Shown piece after piece: positions 28,544-37,075 of a DNA stretch of 64,000 nt. The notes under the pieces were generated by a model. It worked only from the letters and a program-made list of their open reading frames with translations. It made no database searches and was not told where the DNA came from. The stretch comes from JALOAT01 sp041685115 (GTDB lineage Bacteria; Pseudomonadota; Gammaproteobacteria; Thiohalomonadales; Thiohalomonadaceae): contig JAWLGK010000001.1 in the NCBI GenBank assembly GCA_041685115.1, forward strand, positions 1 through 64,000. The letters are read 5' to 3'. Each line of letters begins with the position of its first letter. Within the stretch, counting starts at the first letter, position 1. The translations under genes and the position numbers were made by a program.

Positions 28544-28972
28544 TCAGCCGTATAACGCCCGAGCTCGCGCGATGAAGACGTCGGCGAGATGTGCGTTCAG
28601 GGCGCTGAACCACGGCGCTACGGCGCGCGCCGTGAGGCCCTCGGCGAGATGGAACTCGGCACGGAAGCGCACGCAACAGCCACTGCCCTCCGGCTCGAAA
28701 TGCCATTCCACCTCGAGCAAATGGAACGGCCGCTCGCGCGAGCGCACACGGATGCGTCGTGGCCGGTCGAGCTCGGCCTCCGAGTCGAAGCAGGCGCTCA
28801 GCACCCCGAAGCCGACCCGCTGACGGGCCCGCAGTCGTTCCCCGTCCCGCGCCAGCACGCTCGCCTCGCTGTAACCCGGCACGAACTGGGGATATTTCTC
28901 GATGTCGGCGACCAGCTCGAACATCTGTTCGGCACTGTACGGGACGCGGCGTGTCTGGTGGTGGAGCGGCAT
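28544..28972 (-). CDS. ratA: RatA-like START/polyketide cyclase-family protein
   Basis: This 142-residue SRPBCC-fold protein has the family hallmarks MFELVADIEKYPQFVPGYSEASVL near the start and WFSALNAHLADVFIARARALYG at the end. In E. coli RatA is reported to inhibit 70S association, while the family is also linked to coenzyme Q (Coq10-like) function, so the role is not settled. The start at 28972 matches the family N-terminus. The usual neighbours ratB and smpB are not adjacent here. Confidence 0.88.
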   Translation of the reverse strand: MPLHHQTRRVPYSAEQMFELVADIEKYPQFVPGYSEASVLARDGERLRARQRVGFGVLSACFDSEAELDRPRRIRVRSRERPFHLLEVEWHFEPEGSGCCVRFRAEFHLAEGLTARAVAPWFSALNAHLADVFIARARALYG

Positions 28973-29091
28973 GGCCCATGGTAACCGCCGCACGGCGGCA
29001 TGACGACCCTCATCCCTGAGACAACCGCATGGGCCATCCGTCATCGCAATCCTGCCTATGCTTGTGCGGGAACGACTGCATGGAGGCGTTT

Positions 29092-29241
29092 ATGACCCGC
29101 AAACTCTTGGCCCTGCTGGGGGCATTGTTGATGGTGCTGGGACTCGCTGCGTGCAACACCATCGAGGGTGCCGGCGAAGACGTCGAGGCCGCCGGTGAAG
29201 GCATCCAGCGTGGTGCGGACGAGAACCGGCCGAACCCGTGA
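29092..29241 (+). CDS. Entericidin A/B family lipoprotein
   Basis: This 49-residue small lipoprotein has a signal peptide with lipobox LGLAAC (Cys near residue 21) followed by the entericidin signature NTIEGAGEDVEAAGEGIQRGA. Entericidins are envelope lipoproteins; E. coli EcnA/EcnB act as an antidote/toxin pair, but a single copy like this is usual elsewhere and its function is unclear. GGAGG precedes the start. Confidence 0.9.
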   Translation: MTRKLLALLGALLMVLGLAACNTIEGAGEDVEAAGEGIQRGADENRPNP

Positions 29242-29292
29242 TCGTACGGCCCCGGCGCGCGGCAGGGGCCGCGCGCCGGCCAACACCCAGCC

Positions 29293-29952
29293 ATGAGGCC
29301 GAGCGCACCGCGGCGCCAGCTGGCACAGGTACTTCTGCTGCTGTTTCTGGTCTTACCGTCCCTCGGCCTTTCACCGCTCGCACTCGAAGACATTACGTTT
29401 CCGTGGCTCGCCGCTGCGGTGATCCTGCGCGACCTGACGCTGCTCGCTCTGGTGGGATATTTCGTCTGGGCCGAGGGCGGTACGGCGGCGAGCATCGGCT
29501 GGCGCCGCCGCGGCGCCGGGCACGAGGTGCTGCTGGGGGCGCTCGCGTTCGCGCCCGCGCTGCTCGGCCTTGCCCTGTTGCAGAGCCTGCTGCAAAGCTT
29601 CGGACTCCCGCCCGCCAGGCCGCCGCCGGCGGCGTTGATCCCGCAGACGCCTGGCGACGCGGCGTTCGCGGTGGTGTTGCTGGTGGTGGTCGCGGTGGTG
29701 GAAGAGACGTTGTTCCGCGGCTTCTTGCTGACCCGCCTGCTTGCCCTGACCGGGCACCGCGGCGTGGCGCTCACCGTGGCCACGCTGGTCTTCGCCCTCG
29801 GCCACGGCTACCAGGGTGTCACGGGCCTGATTGCCGTGGCCGCGTTGGGGCTGCTGTACGGCGTAATTTACCTGTGGCGCGGCAGCCTGGTGGCGCCGGC
29901 GACGATGCATTTTCTACAGAACGCCGCCGGCATGCTCGTGCCGTGGCCGTGA
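29293..29952 (+). CDS. CPBP-family intramembrane metalloprotease
   Basis: This 219-residue multi-pass membrane protein has the ABI/CPBP (CAAX prenyl protease 2-like) motifs VVEETLFRGF (EExxxR, about residues 135-144) and LVFALGHGYQG (FxxxH, about 167-177). The Glu and His residues are the expected catalytic set. Bacterial members process membrane peptides or act in bacteriocin immunity; the substrate here is unknown. It ends two bases before the convergent DUF502 gene. Confidence 0.87.
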   Translation: MRPSAPRRQLAQVLLLLFLVLPSLGLSPLALEDITFPWLAAAVILRDLTLLALVGYFVWAEGGTAASIGWRRRGAGHEVLLGALAFAPALLGLALLQSLLQSFGLPPARPPPAALIPQTPGDAAFAVVLLVVVAVVEETLFRGFLLTRLLALTGHRGVALTVATLVFALGHGYQGVTGLIAVAALGLLYGVIYLWRGSLVAPATMHFLQNAAGMLVPWP

Positions 29953-30639
29953 TCAGGCCTCGCCGGCGGCCCGCTTCACGGTGCCACTGCCGCTGTATTG
30001 AATTTGGTCGGGCGCCACGGCGCCGCCCGAAATGATGAAGGTCATGGCCTGGTCCATGGTCCAGTCGGTGGACACGAGCTTGTCCAGCGGAACGATCTCC
30101 AGGTAGCCGGAGGTGGGGTTCGGTGTGGTCGGCACGTACACCGCGGCGAGCTGTCGCCCGGTGCCGACTTCCGAGAACACGCGCGTTACCAGTCCCACCG
30201 CCTTCATGTCCGGCGAAGGGAATTCGATGAGTACAACACGCTGCACCTGATCGGGCTTTTGTTGAAGCACGGCAAGCAACTTCTTGGTGCCGCCGTAGAT
30301 GGTCTGTACCAGCGGGATGCGATGCAGGGCCCGGTCGAAGAAGGCGATGATTTCGCGGCCGAGCACATGGGTTGCCGCCCAGCCGAGCAGGTACAGCGCC
30401 CCGACCGTCAGCAGGATCGACAGCAACGCGGCGAACCACGGGTGCCGCAGCAATTCCGCCACAGTCGGCGAAAGGGGTTCGATGGCGCGCGCCAGCACGT
30501 TGACGCCAGGCGTGCCCAGCGCGGACAGCTGGCTCAGCACGAGGGTGAACACGAACCAGGTGATGAGCAGCGGAATCGAGGTGAGCGTACCTGCCAGCAG
30601 GTAACGCTTGCCGCGCCCAAACCAACGACGTTCACTCAT
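29953..30639 (-). CDS. DUF502 membrane protein
   Basis: This 228-residue protein has two strongly hydrophobic segments near the N-terminus (about residues 12-35 and 68-90) and a C-terminal soluble domain. The family-typical VPTTPNPTSGYLEIVPLDKL is present, followed by a Ser/Thr-rich ISGG. DUF502 proteins are conserved inner-membrane proteins of unknown function. The start at 30639 gives the family length. Confidence 0.9.
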   Translation of the reverse strand: MSERRWFGRGKRYLLAGTLTSIPLLITWFVFTLVLSQLSALGTPGVNVLARAIEPLSPTVAELLRHPWFAALLSILLTVGALYLLGWAATHVLGREIIAFFDRALHRIPLVQTIYGGTKKLLAVLQQKPDQVQRVVLIEFPSPDMKAVGLVTRVFSEVGTGRQLAAVYVPTTPNPTSGYLEIVPLDKLVSTDWTMDQAMTFIISGGAVAPDQIQYSGSGTVKRAAGEA

Positions 30640-30729
30640 GGAAGCTCCGGATAAGGTGGCCCGTTGCGGGCCCGGTGAGGCATATAACGATACGAAACCG
30701 CTCTCACTACTGCAATGTGCCGACCGGGA

Positions 30730-31000
30730 CTAGTGTACTGATTCGCACTTGGCGGCACTTTCAGCGGTCGCTGGTCGGCCCGCCCGCTCCTGCGCATCCC
30801 TGCGTACCTGCGGCATTTGTGCATCCATGCACATCGTGTAAGGCGCGCTCGCGCAGGAATGGTGGCCTCCGCAGGCAGCCTCCCAAAGCGCCAATGCGGC
30901 GTTGCACGCCTTGGCAAGGGCTCGCCTTCGCCGGGGACTGCGCCTTGCCTTGGCGCTCCTGGGCGGCCCAAGTACCGCCAAGTGCGAAGCAGTACACTAC
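30730..31000. mobile_element. MITE-like element with 30-bp terminal inverted repeats
   Basis: Terminal segments 30730-30759 and 30971-31000 are inverted repeats (27 of 30 positions match: TAGTGTACTG then TTCGCACTTGGCGG as the core). The ~210 bp between has no coding capacity but contains further palindromes such as TGTGCAT-CC-ATGCACA. I could not see a clear target-site duplication. The size and structure fit a miniature inverted-repeat element; the right end lies 10 bases before the start of the next small gene. Confidence 0.6.
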
Positions 31001-31009
31001 GTTCAAAGG

Positions 31010-31261
31010 ATGAGCGATTCCCTCCAGGTGGAGAGCCACGCCGCATCGAACGGCGACGAGGTGCCGCGCCGTCTGCGCTTCGGCGCACGCAGTGTGGACG
31101 TGGAGCTTATCGATCGCTGGGAAGGTCCGGCCTACCGGTATTTCAAACTGCGTGGCAGCGATGGCGGCGTGTACATCGTGCGCCACGAACCGACGGCCGA
31201 CGTCTGGGCGTTGATCATCTACGACAGCGACGCGCTCGACGGCTCGCGGCTTTCGTCGTAG
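31010..31261 (+). CDS. Small conserved protein, unknown
   Basis: This 83-residue soluble protein (RRLRFGARSVDVELIDRWEGPAYRYFKLRGSDGGVYIVRHEP) looks like a small all-beta domain. The start at 31010 has AAGGA just upstream; earlier in-frame codons fall inside the MITE-like element. Its last ~14 codons overlap the end of the convergent histidine kinase gene. No family is recognised. Confidence 0.6.
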   Translation: MSDSLQVESHAASNGDEVPRRLRFGARSVDVELIDRWEGPAYRYFKLRGSDGGVYIVRHEPTADVWALIIYDSDALDGSRLSS

Positions 31262-33102
31262 CCGCCGTCGAGGGTGAAATAGAATACGGTCCCCACCCCT
31301 GGCGTGGATTCCACCCATAACCGGCCGCCGTGGCGTTGCACGATGCGCGTGGCCGTGGCCAGGCCGAGCCCGGTACCGGGAACGTCGGGACGCAGGCGCA
31401 GAAAGGGTTCGAACACACGCTGGCTCTCGCGGTTGTCGAAACCGTCGCCGTTGTCGCGCACAAAAAACACCTGCATGCCCTCCCGTTCGCTGACACCGAC
31501 GCCGATCTCCGCCGTGGCCTGCGAGCGGGTGAACTTCCATGCGTTTTCCATCAGATTGTGCAACAGCGCCCGCAGCAGGCGGCGGTCGCCCGCGGCGGCG
31601 AGGCCGGGGGCGATGCGCAGATCGATGCGACGCGTCGGATCGGCGGCGCTCAGCAGATGGCCGATCTCCGCGGCCAGGGCGCTCAGGTCGACCGGTTCGG
31701 TGACCAGTTCGGCGCGCACCACGCGCGACAATTCCAGCAGGCCATCGATGAGTTCGCCCATGCGCACGGTGGCGGCGCGCATGCGGTTCAGATAGTCGTG
31801 CGCGCCTTCGTCCAGGCGGTCATGGTAGTCCTCCCAAAGGGCGGCACCGAAGCCGTTGATGGCGCGCAGCGGGGCATGCAAATCGTGGGACACCGAATAA
31901 CTGAACGCCTCCAACTCCTGAAGCGCCGCGGTCAGCTCACGGGTGCGCGCCGCCACCATGAATTCCAGACGCGAACGATAGTTTTCCAGCTCCCGCACCA
32001 ATCGCTTTTGTTCGGTGATGTCGCGGAGCACGAACACGCCGCCGCCCACCCCCGCCGCATCGATGCAGGAGCGCGAAATGGCTACCAGGATGGCCTGGTT
32101 ATCCGCGCGGAACAGCATGGTTTCCGTCACCGCCTGCGTCGCATCCTCGTAACGGAATGGAAAGGCAAACAACTCCGCGAACAATCGCCCGGTCAGCGCC
32201 TCGCGCGTCTCGCCGAGCAGCGCAGTGGTCGCCTGGTTGACCATCCGGATACGGCCCTCGGCGTCCGTCACCACCAGCCCCTCGTGCATGCCGGCGATGA
32301 TGGCCTCAAGGAAATCGCGCGATACCGTGGTTTCGTTCAGGCGTTCATGCATGTGGCCGAAGGCACGCGTCAGCTCGGCGATCTCGTCATGACCCACCGG
32401 CGCCGGAATGGTGGTCCCGATGGCCTCCGGCAAGTCGCGCACGGCCTGGGCCAGTGCGGTGATGGGGTGGCTCATGCGCCGCGCCAGCCATCCGCTCACG
32501 AGCACGCCTGCGCCGATCAGGCAAAGCATCAGCAGCGCGGCCCATATCGTCGCCTCCACGTGCGTGCCGACCCGCAGTGCGCTGATGTGATCGCGCATCT
32601 GCTGTACACGCGCCAAGTGGCCGTCGTACGCCAGGTCGAGGCGTACCGCGCCGACGGTCCGTTCACCGCGGCGCACCGGTGCGGTAGCGACCAGCCGTTC
32701 CTGTACGCGCACGATGGCCGGTTCGCGGGGCAGGCTCAGCGGCGTCAGGGGGGCTTCACGGGCGTCCGTACTGTGCAGCAGGCGGCCATGGCGGTCGAAG
32801 GCACTCACCGCGATGATGGAGTGCTGCAAGGTCTCGACTTCCTTGAGCAGTTCGGCAATGGCCGCGCGGTCACCTCGTGCGAGTGGCTCGGCCAGGACGG
32901 CGGCGGCGAAGTGCACGGCCGCTAACGCCTCTTGGTTGAGTTCGTCGTTCAGCGCCGCGGCAAGCAGGGATTCGCTGGCGTTCTCCATGCCCACGGCGGC
33001 GCGATGGAACTGCATGTGCAATCCGGCGGTGAGCACCAGCGCCACCACCACGATGACCGCGGTAATGGACAGTGTGTACTTGGATTGCAGGCGGAGTTTC
33101 AT
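31219..33102 (-). CDS. Membrane sensor histidine kinase with HAMP and PAS
   Basis: This 627-residue protein has a first membrane helix (residues ~8-30), a periplasmic sensor region of about 155 residues, a second helix (~188-208), a HAMP linker (~210-262), a PAS domain (~265-380), and HisKA with H-box FSYSVSHDLHAPLRAINGFG. A HATPase domain follows with N-box NLMENAWKFT, G1 FVRDNGDGFDN and G2 GTGLGLA. It phosphorylates an unidentified regulator; none is adjacent. The ligand is unknown. The HDOD gene lies 62 bases upstream on the same strand. Confidence 0.93.
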   Translation of the reverse strand: MKLRLQSKYTLSITAVIVVVALVLTAGLHMQFHRAAVGMENASESLLAAALNDELNQEALAAVHFAAAVLAEPLARGDRAAIAELLKEVETLQHSIIAVSAFDRHGRLLHSTDAREAPLTPLSLPREPAIVRVQERLVATAPVRRGERTVGAVRLDLAYDGHLARVQQMRDHISALRVGTHVEATIWAALLMLCLIGAGVLVSGWLARRMSHPITALAQAVRDLPEAIGTTIPAPVGHDEIAELTRAFGHMHERLNETTVSRDFLEAIIAGMHEGLVVTDAEGRIRMVNQATTALLGETREALTGRLFAELFAFPFRYEDATQAVTETMLFRADNQAILVAISRSCIDAAGVGGGVFVLRDITEQKRLVRELENYRSRLEFMVAARTRELTAALQELEAFSYSVSHDLHAPLRAINGFGAALWEDYHDRLDEGAHDYLNRMRAATVRMGELIDGLLELSRVVRAELVTEPVDLSALAAEIGHLLSAADPTRRIDLRIAPGLAAAGDRRLLRALLHNLMENAWKFTRSQATAEIGVGVSEREGMQVFFVRDNGDGFDNRESQRVFEPFLRLRPDVPGTGLGLATATRIVQRHGGRLWVESTPGVGTVFYFTLDGGYDESREPSSASLS

Positions 33103-33164
33103 GGACGCGTCCGTGCGACGGATGCGCCATGGTAGCCGCTGCTTGCGGTACGGTCACGAGGCTT

Positions 33165-34340
33165 TCAGGCGAGGCGGCGGTACAGCGCCGTTGCCATATT
33201 GCGGGCCGCGGCGGTGAGCCGGGCGGCCCGTTGGGGTGAAAAGCGTTCCCAGCCGAGTTTCTGAAACGCCGGCGTGTCTTCCACACGGGGGCGCTCACCG
33301 GGCAGCTGCGGTTGTTCCAGCAGGTGGGCCAGGGTCACCAGGTCCGTGGCGTCGAGGCGGGGGCTCGCCCGCATCCAGCGCTCGGCGTGCTCTGCCACCC
33401 CGGCGAAGTCATCGAGGCCGAGCCGCTCCAGGAGCATCGGACCGGTGAGCGTGCGCAAGCGGCGCAGCAGCAGGTCCAGTTCGGTGCGGCCGACCCCGAG
33501 TTCGGGGTGGGTGTCCACGAACCCGAGTACCGCCACCGCCCCCGCTTCGTGCAGCAGCCCGGCGAACAGCGCCTGTTCGGGGCCCGGGCAGGCGTGCTGG
33601 CGCGCCAGGGTATAGGCGAAACAGCCGATGAACAGGCTGTGGCCGAAGGTGTCGTCCATGCGCCGGCGCAGTTCCGGATCACGGGCATTGAACAGCGGCT
33701 GAATGGCGAGGCAGAGCGCCAGGGCGCGCGAGGCCGGCATGCCCAGGCGCAGCGCCGCCTCCGCCGCACCGGCGACCGTCGGACCACTGCTGCGGTTCGC
33801 CGCGGCGACGAAACGCCGTTCGAGCCAGGGGGTGTGCGCGACGGTACGGGCCACATCTTTCAGGCGCGTGGTCTCCCCCAGCAAGTCACGGATGTGCGCC
33901 ACCGGCAGGCGCAGCAGCGGCGGGTCGCTGCGGCAGGCCTGCAGCACACGGGTTGCCAGTTCCACTGGGGCATGGGCATGGCCCTGGTGTTGTGCCGAGA
34001 TGAGGCTGCCCACCTGGGCGCGCTCGAAGCGCAGCACGATGGCGCCGGTCTGGGCCACCGCCTCCACCGCCTGGGGGGTGGCGTCGAACAGCGGCCGGCG
34101 CGCACGCGCGCTGCCGCCCGGGATGCGTTCGGCCAGCCCGGCGGGGCCGGTGATGGCGACCTCGCCCTTGAGCAGGTAAGTGATCCAGCGCCGCTCGGCG
34201 CGTGCAAGAAGCCGCGCCTGCGGCGCCAGGCGCAGCACGCGGGCCTGACGGGCGAGCGCCTGCCGGCCGGCATCGGCCAATTCGCTGAGCGGGTACAGCA
34301 GCCGCGTCAACCGGTAGATGACGCCATGACGACCGTCCAT
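33165..34340 (-). CDS. HDOD-domain protein with cNMP-binding-like N-terminus
   Basis: This 391-residue protein has an N-terminal region that reads like a degenerate cyclic-nucleotide-binding fold (residues ~20-120, LLARAERRWITYLLKGEVAITGPAG). An HDOD domain (~140-310) follows, where the helical core includes LFAGLLHEAGAVAVLG with His-Glu in place of the His-Asp of true HD enzymes. HDOD proteins act in signalling without known catalysis. It is upstream of the PAS kinase on the same strand and may be co-expressed. Confidence 0.85.
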   Translation of the reverse strand: MDGRHGVIYRLTRLLYPLSELADAGRQALARQARVLRLAPQARLLARAERRWITYLLKGEVAITGPAGLAERIPGGSARARRPLFDATPQAVEAVAQTGAIVLRFERAQVGSLISAQHQGHAHAPVELATRVLQACRSDPPLLRLPVAHIRDLLGETTRLKDVARTVAHTPWLERRFVAAANRSSGPTVAGAAEAALRLGMPASRALALCLAIQPLFNARDPELRRRMDDTFGHSLFIGCFAYTLARQHACPGPEQALFAGLLHEAGAVAVLGFVDTHPELGVGRTELDLLLRRLRTLTGPMLLERLGLDDFAGVAEHAERWMRASPRLDATDLVTLAHLLEQPQLPGERPRVEDTPAFQKLGWERFSPQRAARLTAAARNMATALYRRLA

Positions 34341-34401
34341 GGTCTGTTTGGCCTTCCATCAGAGTCGGTTAAGGATAGACGACCGCGCCGTGCGGCCCTG
34401 C

Positions 34402-35238
34402 TCAGACCGGCGGCAGGGGGCCGCTGCTGCCTTCGAACAGCCGCTGGTAATCGGACGGCAATTGGGCGCGCACGTCATCGATTTCGCCGGGTGATACCGC
34501 CTCCTTCAAGACGTCCAGCACGACCCGCGCGTGGTACACGGCCGCGGGCAGGTCGACGCCTTCCTTTTCGCACACGCGACGAAAGAATTCGTCCGAGGTG
34601 AAGCGCTCTCCACTGCCCGCGGTGGGGCCCTTGAGGAATTCGGCGATCTCGTGCGGCAGTTGGGCCCCCAACTGCATGGGCTCATGGCCCTGCAGGCGCT
34701 CCGCCAGAGTGCTGAGGGTGGCGCGGGTGGCACGCAGGGCCTCATCCATGTCGCGCAGCTGTGCGCGGTGCTGCACTTGGCCGAGAAAGTCATGGATGTT
34801 CATGGAACCTCCTTGAAGCAGTCGCGCATTCAGGTGAACGGTCGTCCCCGCCAGGGCGCGGGATACCGGGCATTCACGCTTGGCGGTCTCCGCGATCTCT
34901 TGAAATCGCGTCTCGTCGAGGTCGGGGACGCGCCCTTCCGTGTCGAGTTCGATGGCCGTGATACGCCAGCCTTCGCCCTCACGGTCGATGTGCACCCGGG
35001 CGCGGGTGCGGATGTGTTCGGCGATGTGCCCGGCGTTTTCCAACAACAGGGCGAGCGCCATGGAAAAGCACCCGGCGTGCGCGGCGCCGATGAGTTCCTC
35101 CGGGTTGGTCCCGCGGGCCTCGCCAAAGCGCGCCGCCGCGGAATAGGGTATCGCCGGTCCGTCGGCCGGGTGCCGGATGGCACCATGGCCTTTGAGCAGG
35201 CCGCCTTGCCACTCGGCAGCCGCGGTTCGTACGGGCAT
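34402..35238 (-). CDS. OsmC-like peroxiredoxin fused to DUF2267 domain
   Basis: This 278-residue continuous reading frame joins two full-length families. Residues 1-~143 are OsmC/Ohr-like (AEWQGGLLKGHG, EELIGAAHAGCFSMALALLLE with the peroxidatic Cys, RECPVSRALAG with the resolving Cys). Residues ~146-278 are a DUF2267 protein (MNIHDFLGQVQHRAQLRDMDEALRATRATL, RFTSDEFFRRVCEKEG). Each is normally a separate protein. A ribosome-binding site just before the internal Met146 suggests a lost stop codon between two former operon genes, with possible independent translation from 34803. Confidence 0.85.
   Translation of the reverse strand: MPVRTAAAEWQGGLLKGHGAIRHPADGPAIPYSAAARFGEARGTNPEELIGAAHAGCFSMALALLLENAGHIAEHIRTRARVHIDREGEGWRITAIELDTEGRVPDLDETRFQEIAETAKRECPVSRALAGTTVHLNARLLQGGSMNIHDFLGQVQHRAQLRDMDEALRATRATLSTLAERLQGHEPMQLGAQLPHEIAEFLKGPTAGSGERFTSDEFFRRVCEKEGVDLPAAVYHARVVLDVLKEAVSPGEIDDVRAQLPSDYQRLFEGSSGPLPPV
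34808..34814 (-). promoter_or_regulatory. Internal ribosome-binding site inside the OsmC-DUF2267 gene
   Basis: On the minus strand AAGGAGG lies four bases before the ATG at 34803 (Met146), where the DUF2267 family begins. Such a site within an open reading frame supports a second start producing the DUF2267 part alone. Confidence 0.6.
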
Positions 35239-35400
35239 GGTTTGCCTCCGTTGATCGCTCTACGCAACGTATAGCGCACCTGGGCAGGTGCGGTCCGGGG
35301 CCGTTTCTGAAACGCGGAAGCGTCGAATCTGGGATGGGTAACGTGGGGTGCGGACCGCCGGCGCCCGCTCGGCTAGGGATCGGCCTGATGGTCATGGGTA

Positions 35401-35406
35401 TATAAT
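35401..35406 (+). promoter_or_regulatory. -10 element TATAAT before the 170-residue membrane protein gene
   Basis: A perfect TATAAT stands 44 bases before the start at 35451. The -35 region (around 35378-35383) is not a good match, so the call rests on the -10. Confidence 0.45.
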
Positions 35407-35450
35407 CGCGCTCTAATATTCTCCGGGCATACACCGAAGCGGAGGCAGCG

Positions 35451-35963
35451 ATGCAGTTTCAAGTGGCCGAAACCGAGCGCAACCGCGCCAAGAACCCCCA
35501 CGAGCTGTTCATCATCAATCTCATTGCCTTCCACCTGCTGCTGGCACCCGCGGCCATCGCACTGGACATCGGCGCCTGGGCGCTGCTGCTGCCGGTGGTG
35601 TTTTCACTGATGGTGATGGCTTTCATCTATGTTCGTACCCGGCGCGCCGTGAGCGGCGAGCCCTGGTTCGTCATGGCCCACTGGCAGATCGCGCTGCGCC
35701 GCTGCCGCCTGCTGCTCATCGGCTACGGCGTGACCGGCGGCATCCTGCTGCTCGCCTGGTTGCTCGGCCTCGGCATGCAGCCCAACATGCGCGACATCAT
35801 GTTCACCGCGCTCACGCGCATCGGCGTCATGCCCACGGTGATCCTGGTGTTCGTGGCCTTCGTGCTGGAATCGAACGCGCTGTTCCAGGCCGCGCGCGGC
35901 GAGGTGCCCGACGCGGTGGTCAAACGCCATCCGGCGCCCGCGGGGCTGGCGACCCAGGAATAG
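35451..35963 (+). CDS. Four-helix membrane protein, unknown
   Basis: This 170-residue protein has about four membrane helices (residues ~22-42, 45-63, 85-110, 120-142) after a charged N-terminus (ETERNRAKNPHELF). There is no catalytic motif I recognise. GGAGG lies seven bases before the ATG. It is convergent with the SHOCT lipoprotein gene, with a strong shared hairpin between them. Confidence 0.75.
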   Translation: MQFQVAETERNRAKNPHELFIINLIAFHLLLAPAAIALDIGAWALLLPVVFSLMVMAFIYVRTRRAVSGEPWFVMAHWQIALRRCRLLLIGYGVTGGILLLAWLLGLGMQPNMRDIMFTALTRIGVMPTVILVFVAFVLESNALFQAARGEVPDAVVKRHPAPAGLATQE

Positions 35964-35964
35964 A

Positions 35965-35993
35965 CGGGGTGCGCTCGCCCAAAGCGCACCCCG
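35965..35993. terminator. Hairpin shared by two convergent genes
   Basis: A perfect 11-bp stem (35965-35975 with 35983-35993) with a seven-base loop lies between stop codons of the + strand gene ending 35963 and the - strand gene ending 36001. The T content after it is low on both sides, so it is a plausible bidirectional but not ideal terminator. Confidence 0.6.
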
Positions 35994-36000
35994 CAGGCTT

Positions 36001-36225
36001 TCAGTACACGGCCGAGCGGCTTTCGATCTCTTCCTTGCGCCGCTCGTATTCGTCCTGGTTGATGCGGCCGGCCTCGTAGTCCTCCCGGAGCTGGTCCATG
36101 GCACGCTTGTTGGCAAGCTCGTAGCCGCCCGCACCGCCGGCGGCGCCGCTTACCACTTCGCGCGTGCTGCATGCGCTCATGGCAGCGAAAGAGAGCACAA
36201 GGGCAAGGACTAGTTTCGCGTTCAT
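36001..36225 (-). CDS. Small SHOCT-domain lipoprotein
   Basis: This 74-residue lipoprotein has a signal peptide with lipobox MSAC (Cys near residue 19), a Gly/Ala-rich linker, and a C-terminal SHOCT motif (MDQLREDYEAGRINQDEYERRKEEI). SHOCT helices mediate oligomerisation. Function is unknown. Confidence 0.85.
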   Translation of the reverse strand: MNAKLVLALVLSFAAMSACSTREVVSGAAGGAGGYELANKRAMDQLREDYEAGRINQDEYERRKEEIESRSAVY

Positions 36226-36305
36226 GGCGGCGACCTCGCAGGAAGGCGATCTCTGCTCTAATAATTAGCACACCCCCGCCTTGCCCCGGAGAATCAGGAA
36301 TTCCT

Positions 36306-36671
36306 ATGCCTGACACGCCCCACCCGGTCGAGATCACCCTGCACCGCACGGCGCGCACCCTCGAGATCGCCTTCGACGATGGTGCGTGTTTCACCTTGCC
36401 CTGCGAATACCTGCGCGTTTATTCGCCGTCCGCCGAGGTCCAGGGGCATCATGGCGTCGGTGCGGTGCTCCAGGTCGGCAAGGCCGAGGTCAATATCGAC
36501 GAACTGCGCCCCATCGGCCATTACGCGTTGAAAATCACCTTCGACGACGGCCACCGCAGCGGCCTGTTCACCTGGCGCTATCTGTACGAACTGGGCCGTG
36601 AGCAGGCATCCCGTTGGCAAGACTACCTGGACCGGCTTGCCGCCGCGGGTCAGTCGCGCCATCCCGCTTGA
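36306..36671 (+). CDS. DUF971 protein
   Basis: This 121-residue protein matches DUF971, the gamma-butyrobetaine-hydroxylase-like N-terminal domain that in bacteria occurs alone. ITLHRTARTLEIAFDDG, LPCEYLRVYSPSAEVQGH and VGKAEVNIDELRPIGHYALKITFDDGH are the family blocks. The domain can bind zinc or Fe-S in some members; here one Cys is in the expected LPCEYLR region. The role is unknown. The start at 36306 fits the domain. Confidence 0.9.
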   Translation: MPDTPHPVEITLHRTARTLEIAFDDGACFTLPCEYLRVYSPSAEVQGHHGVGAVLQVGKAEVNIDELRPIGHYALKITFDDGHRSGLFTWRYLYELGREQASRWQDYLDRLAAAGQSRHPA

Positions 36672-36820
36672 CGCGACCGGCGCTGCGCGCATGGAGCAGG
36701 CGCTGGGTGCACGCGGTTACAATGCGTTTGCGGGTCACGGCGGCAACATGGCCATGCCCACGGCGGTACCCTGCGCGTAGGAGATCCTGTGCGTCCACAA
36801 GAAGGCGGAGAACAAGACCA

Positions 36821-37075
36821 ATGAGCAAACCCCCGTTGTTTACCCCTGAACTCGCGGCAGAAATGGAAGTGCTCTCCCGTTTCGACCTCCGATCCCTGCA
36901 TACCGGACTCAAGATCCACAAGGATGCCCCGCCGAGCGTGGCCAGCGCCGCCATCCGCCTGCATACCAAAGGCCTCATCAGCGCCGAGGACGGCGGCTTC
37001 CTCACCGATCTGGGCGTCGAAGTGGCCGAGCACCTGGAACACGTGCTCATCGCCCTGCGCGGCGCCGTGCACTGA
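36821..37075 (+). CDS. TIGR02647-type small conserved protein
   Basis: This 84-residue protein resembles the TIGR02647 family of gammaproteobacterial proteins: LAAEMEVLSRFDLRSLHTGLKIHKDAPPSVASAA then LHTKGLISAEDGGFLTDLG. The fold is a predicted winged-helix-like bundle; function is unknown. Its stop overlaps the start of the next gene (TGATG), so they are translationally coupled. Confidence 0.8.
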   Translation: MSKPPLFTPELAAEMEVLSRFDLRSLHTGLKIHKDAPPSVASAAIRLHTKGLISAEDGGFLTDLGVEVAEHLEHVLIALRGAVH

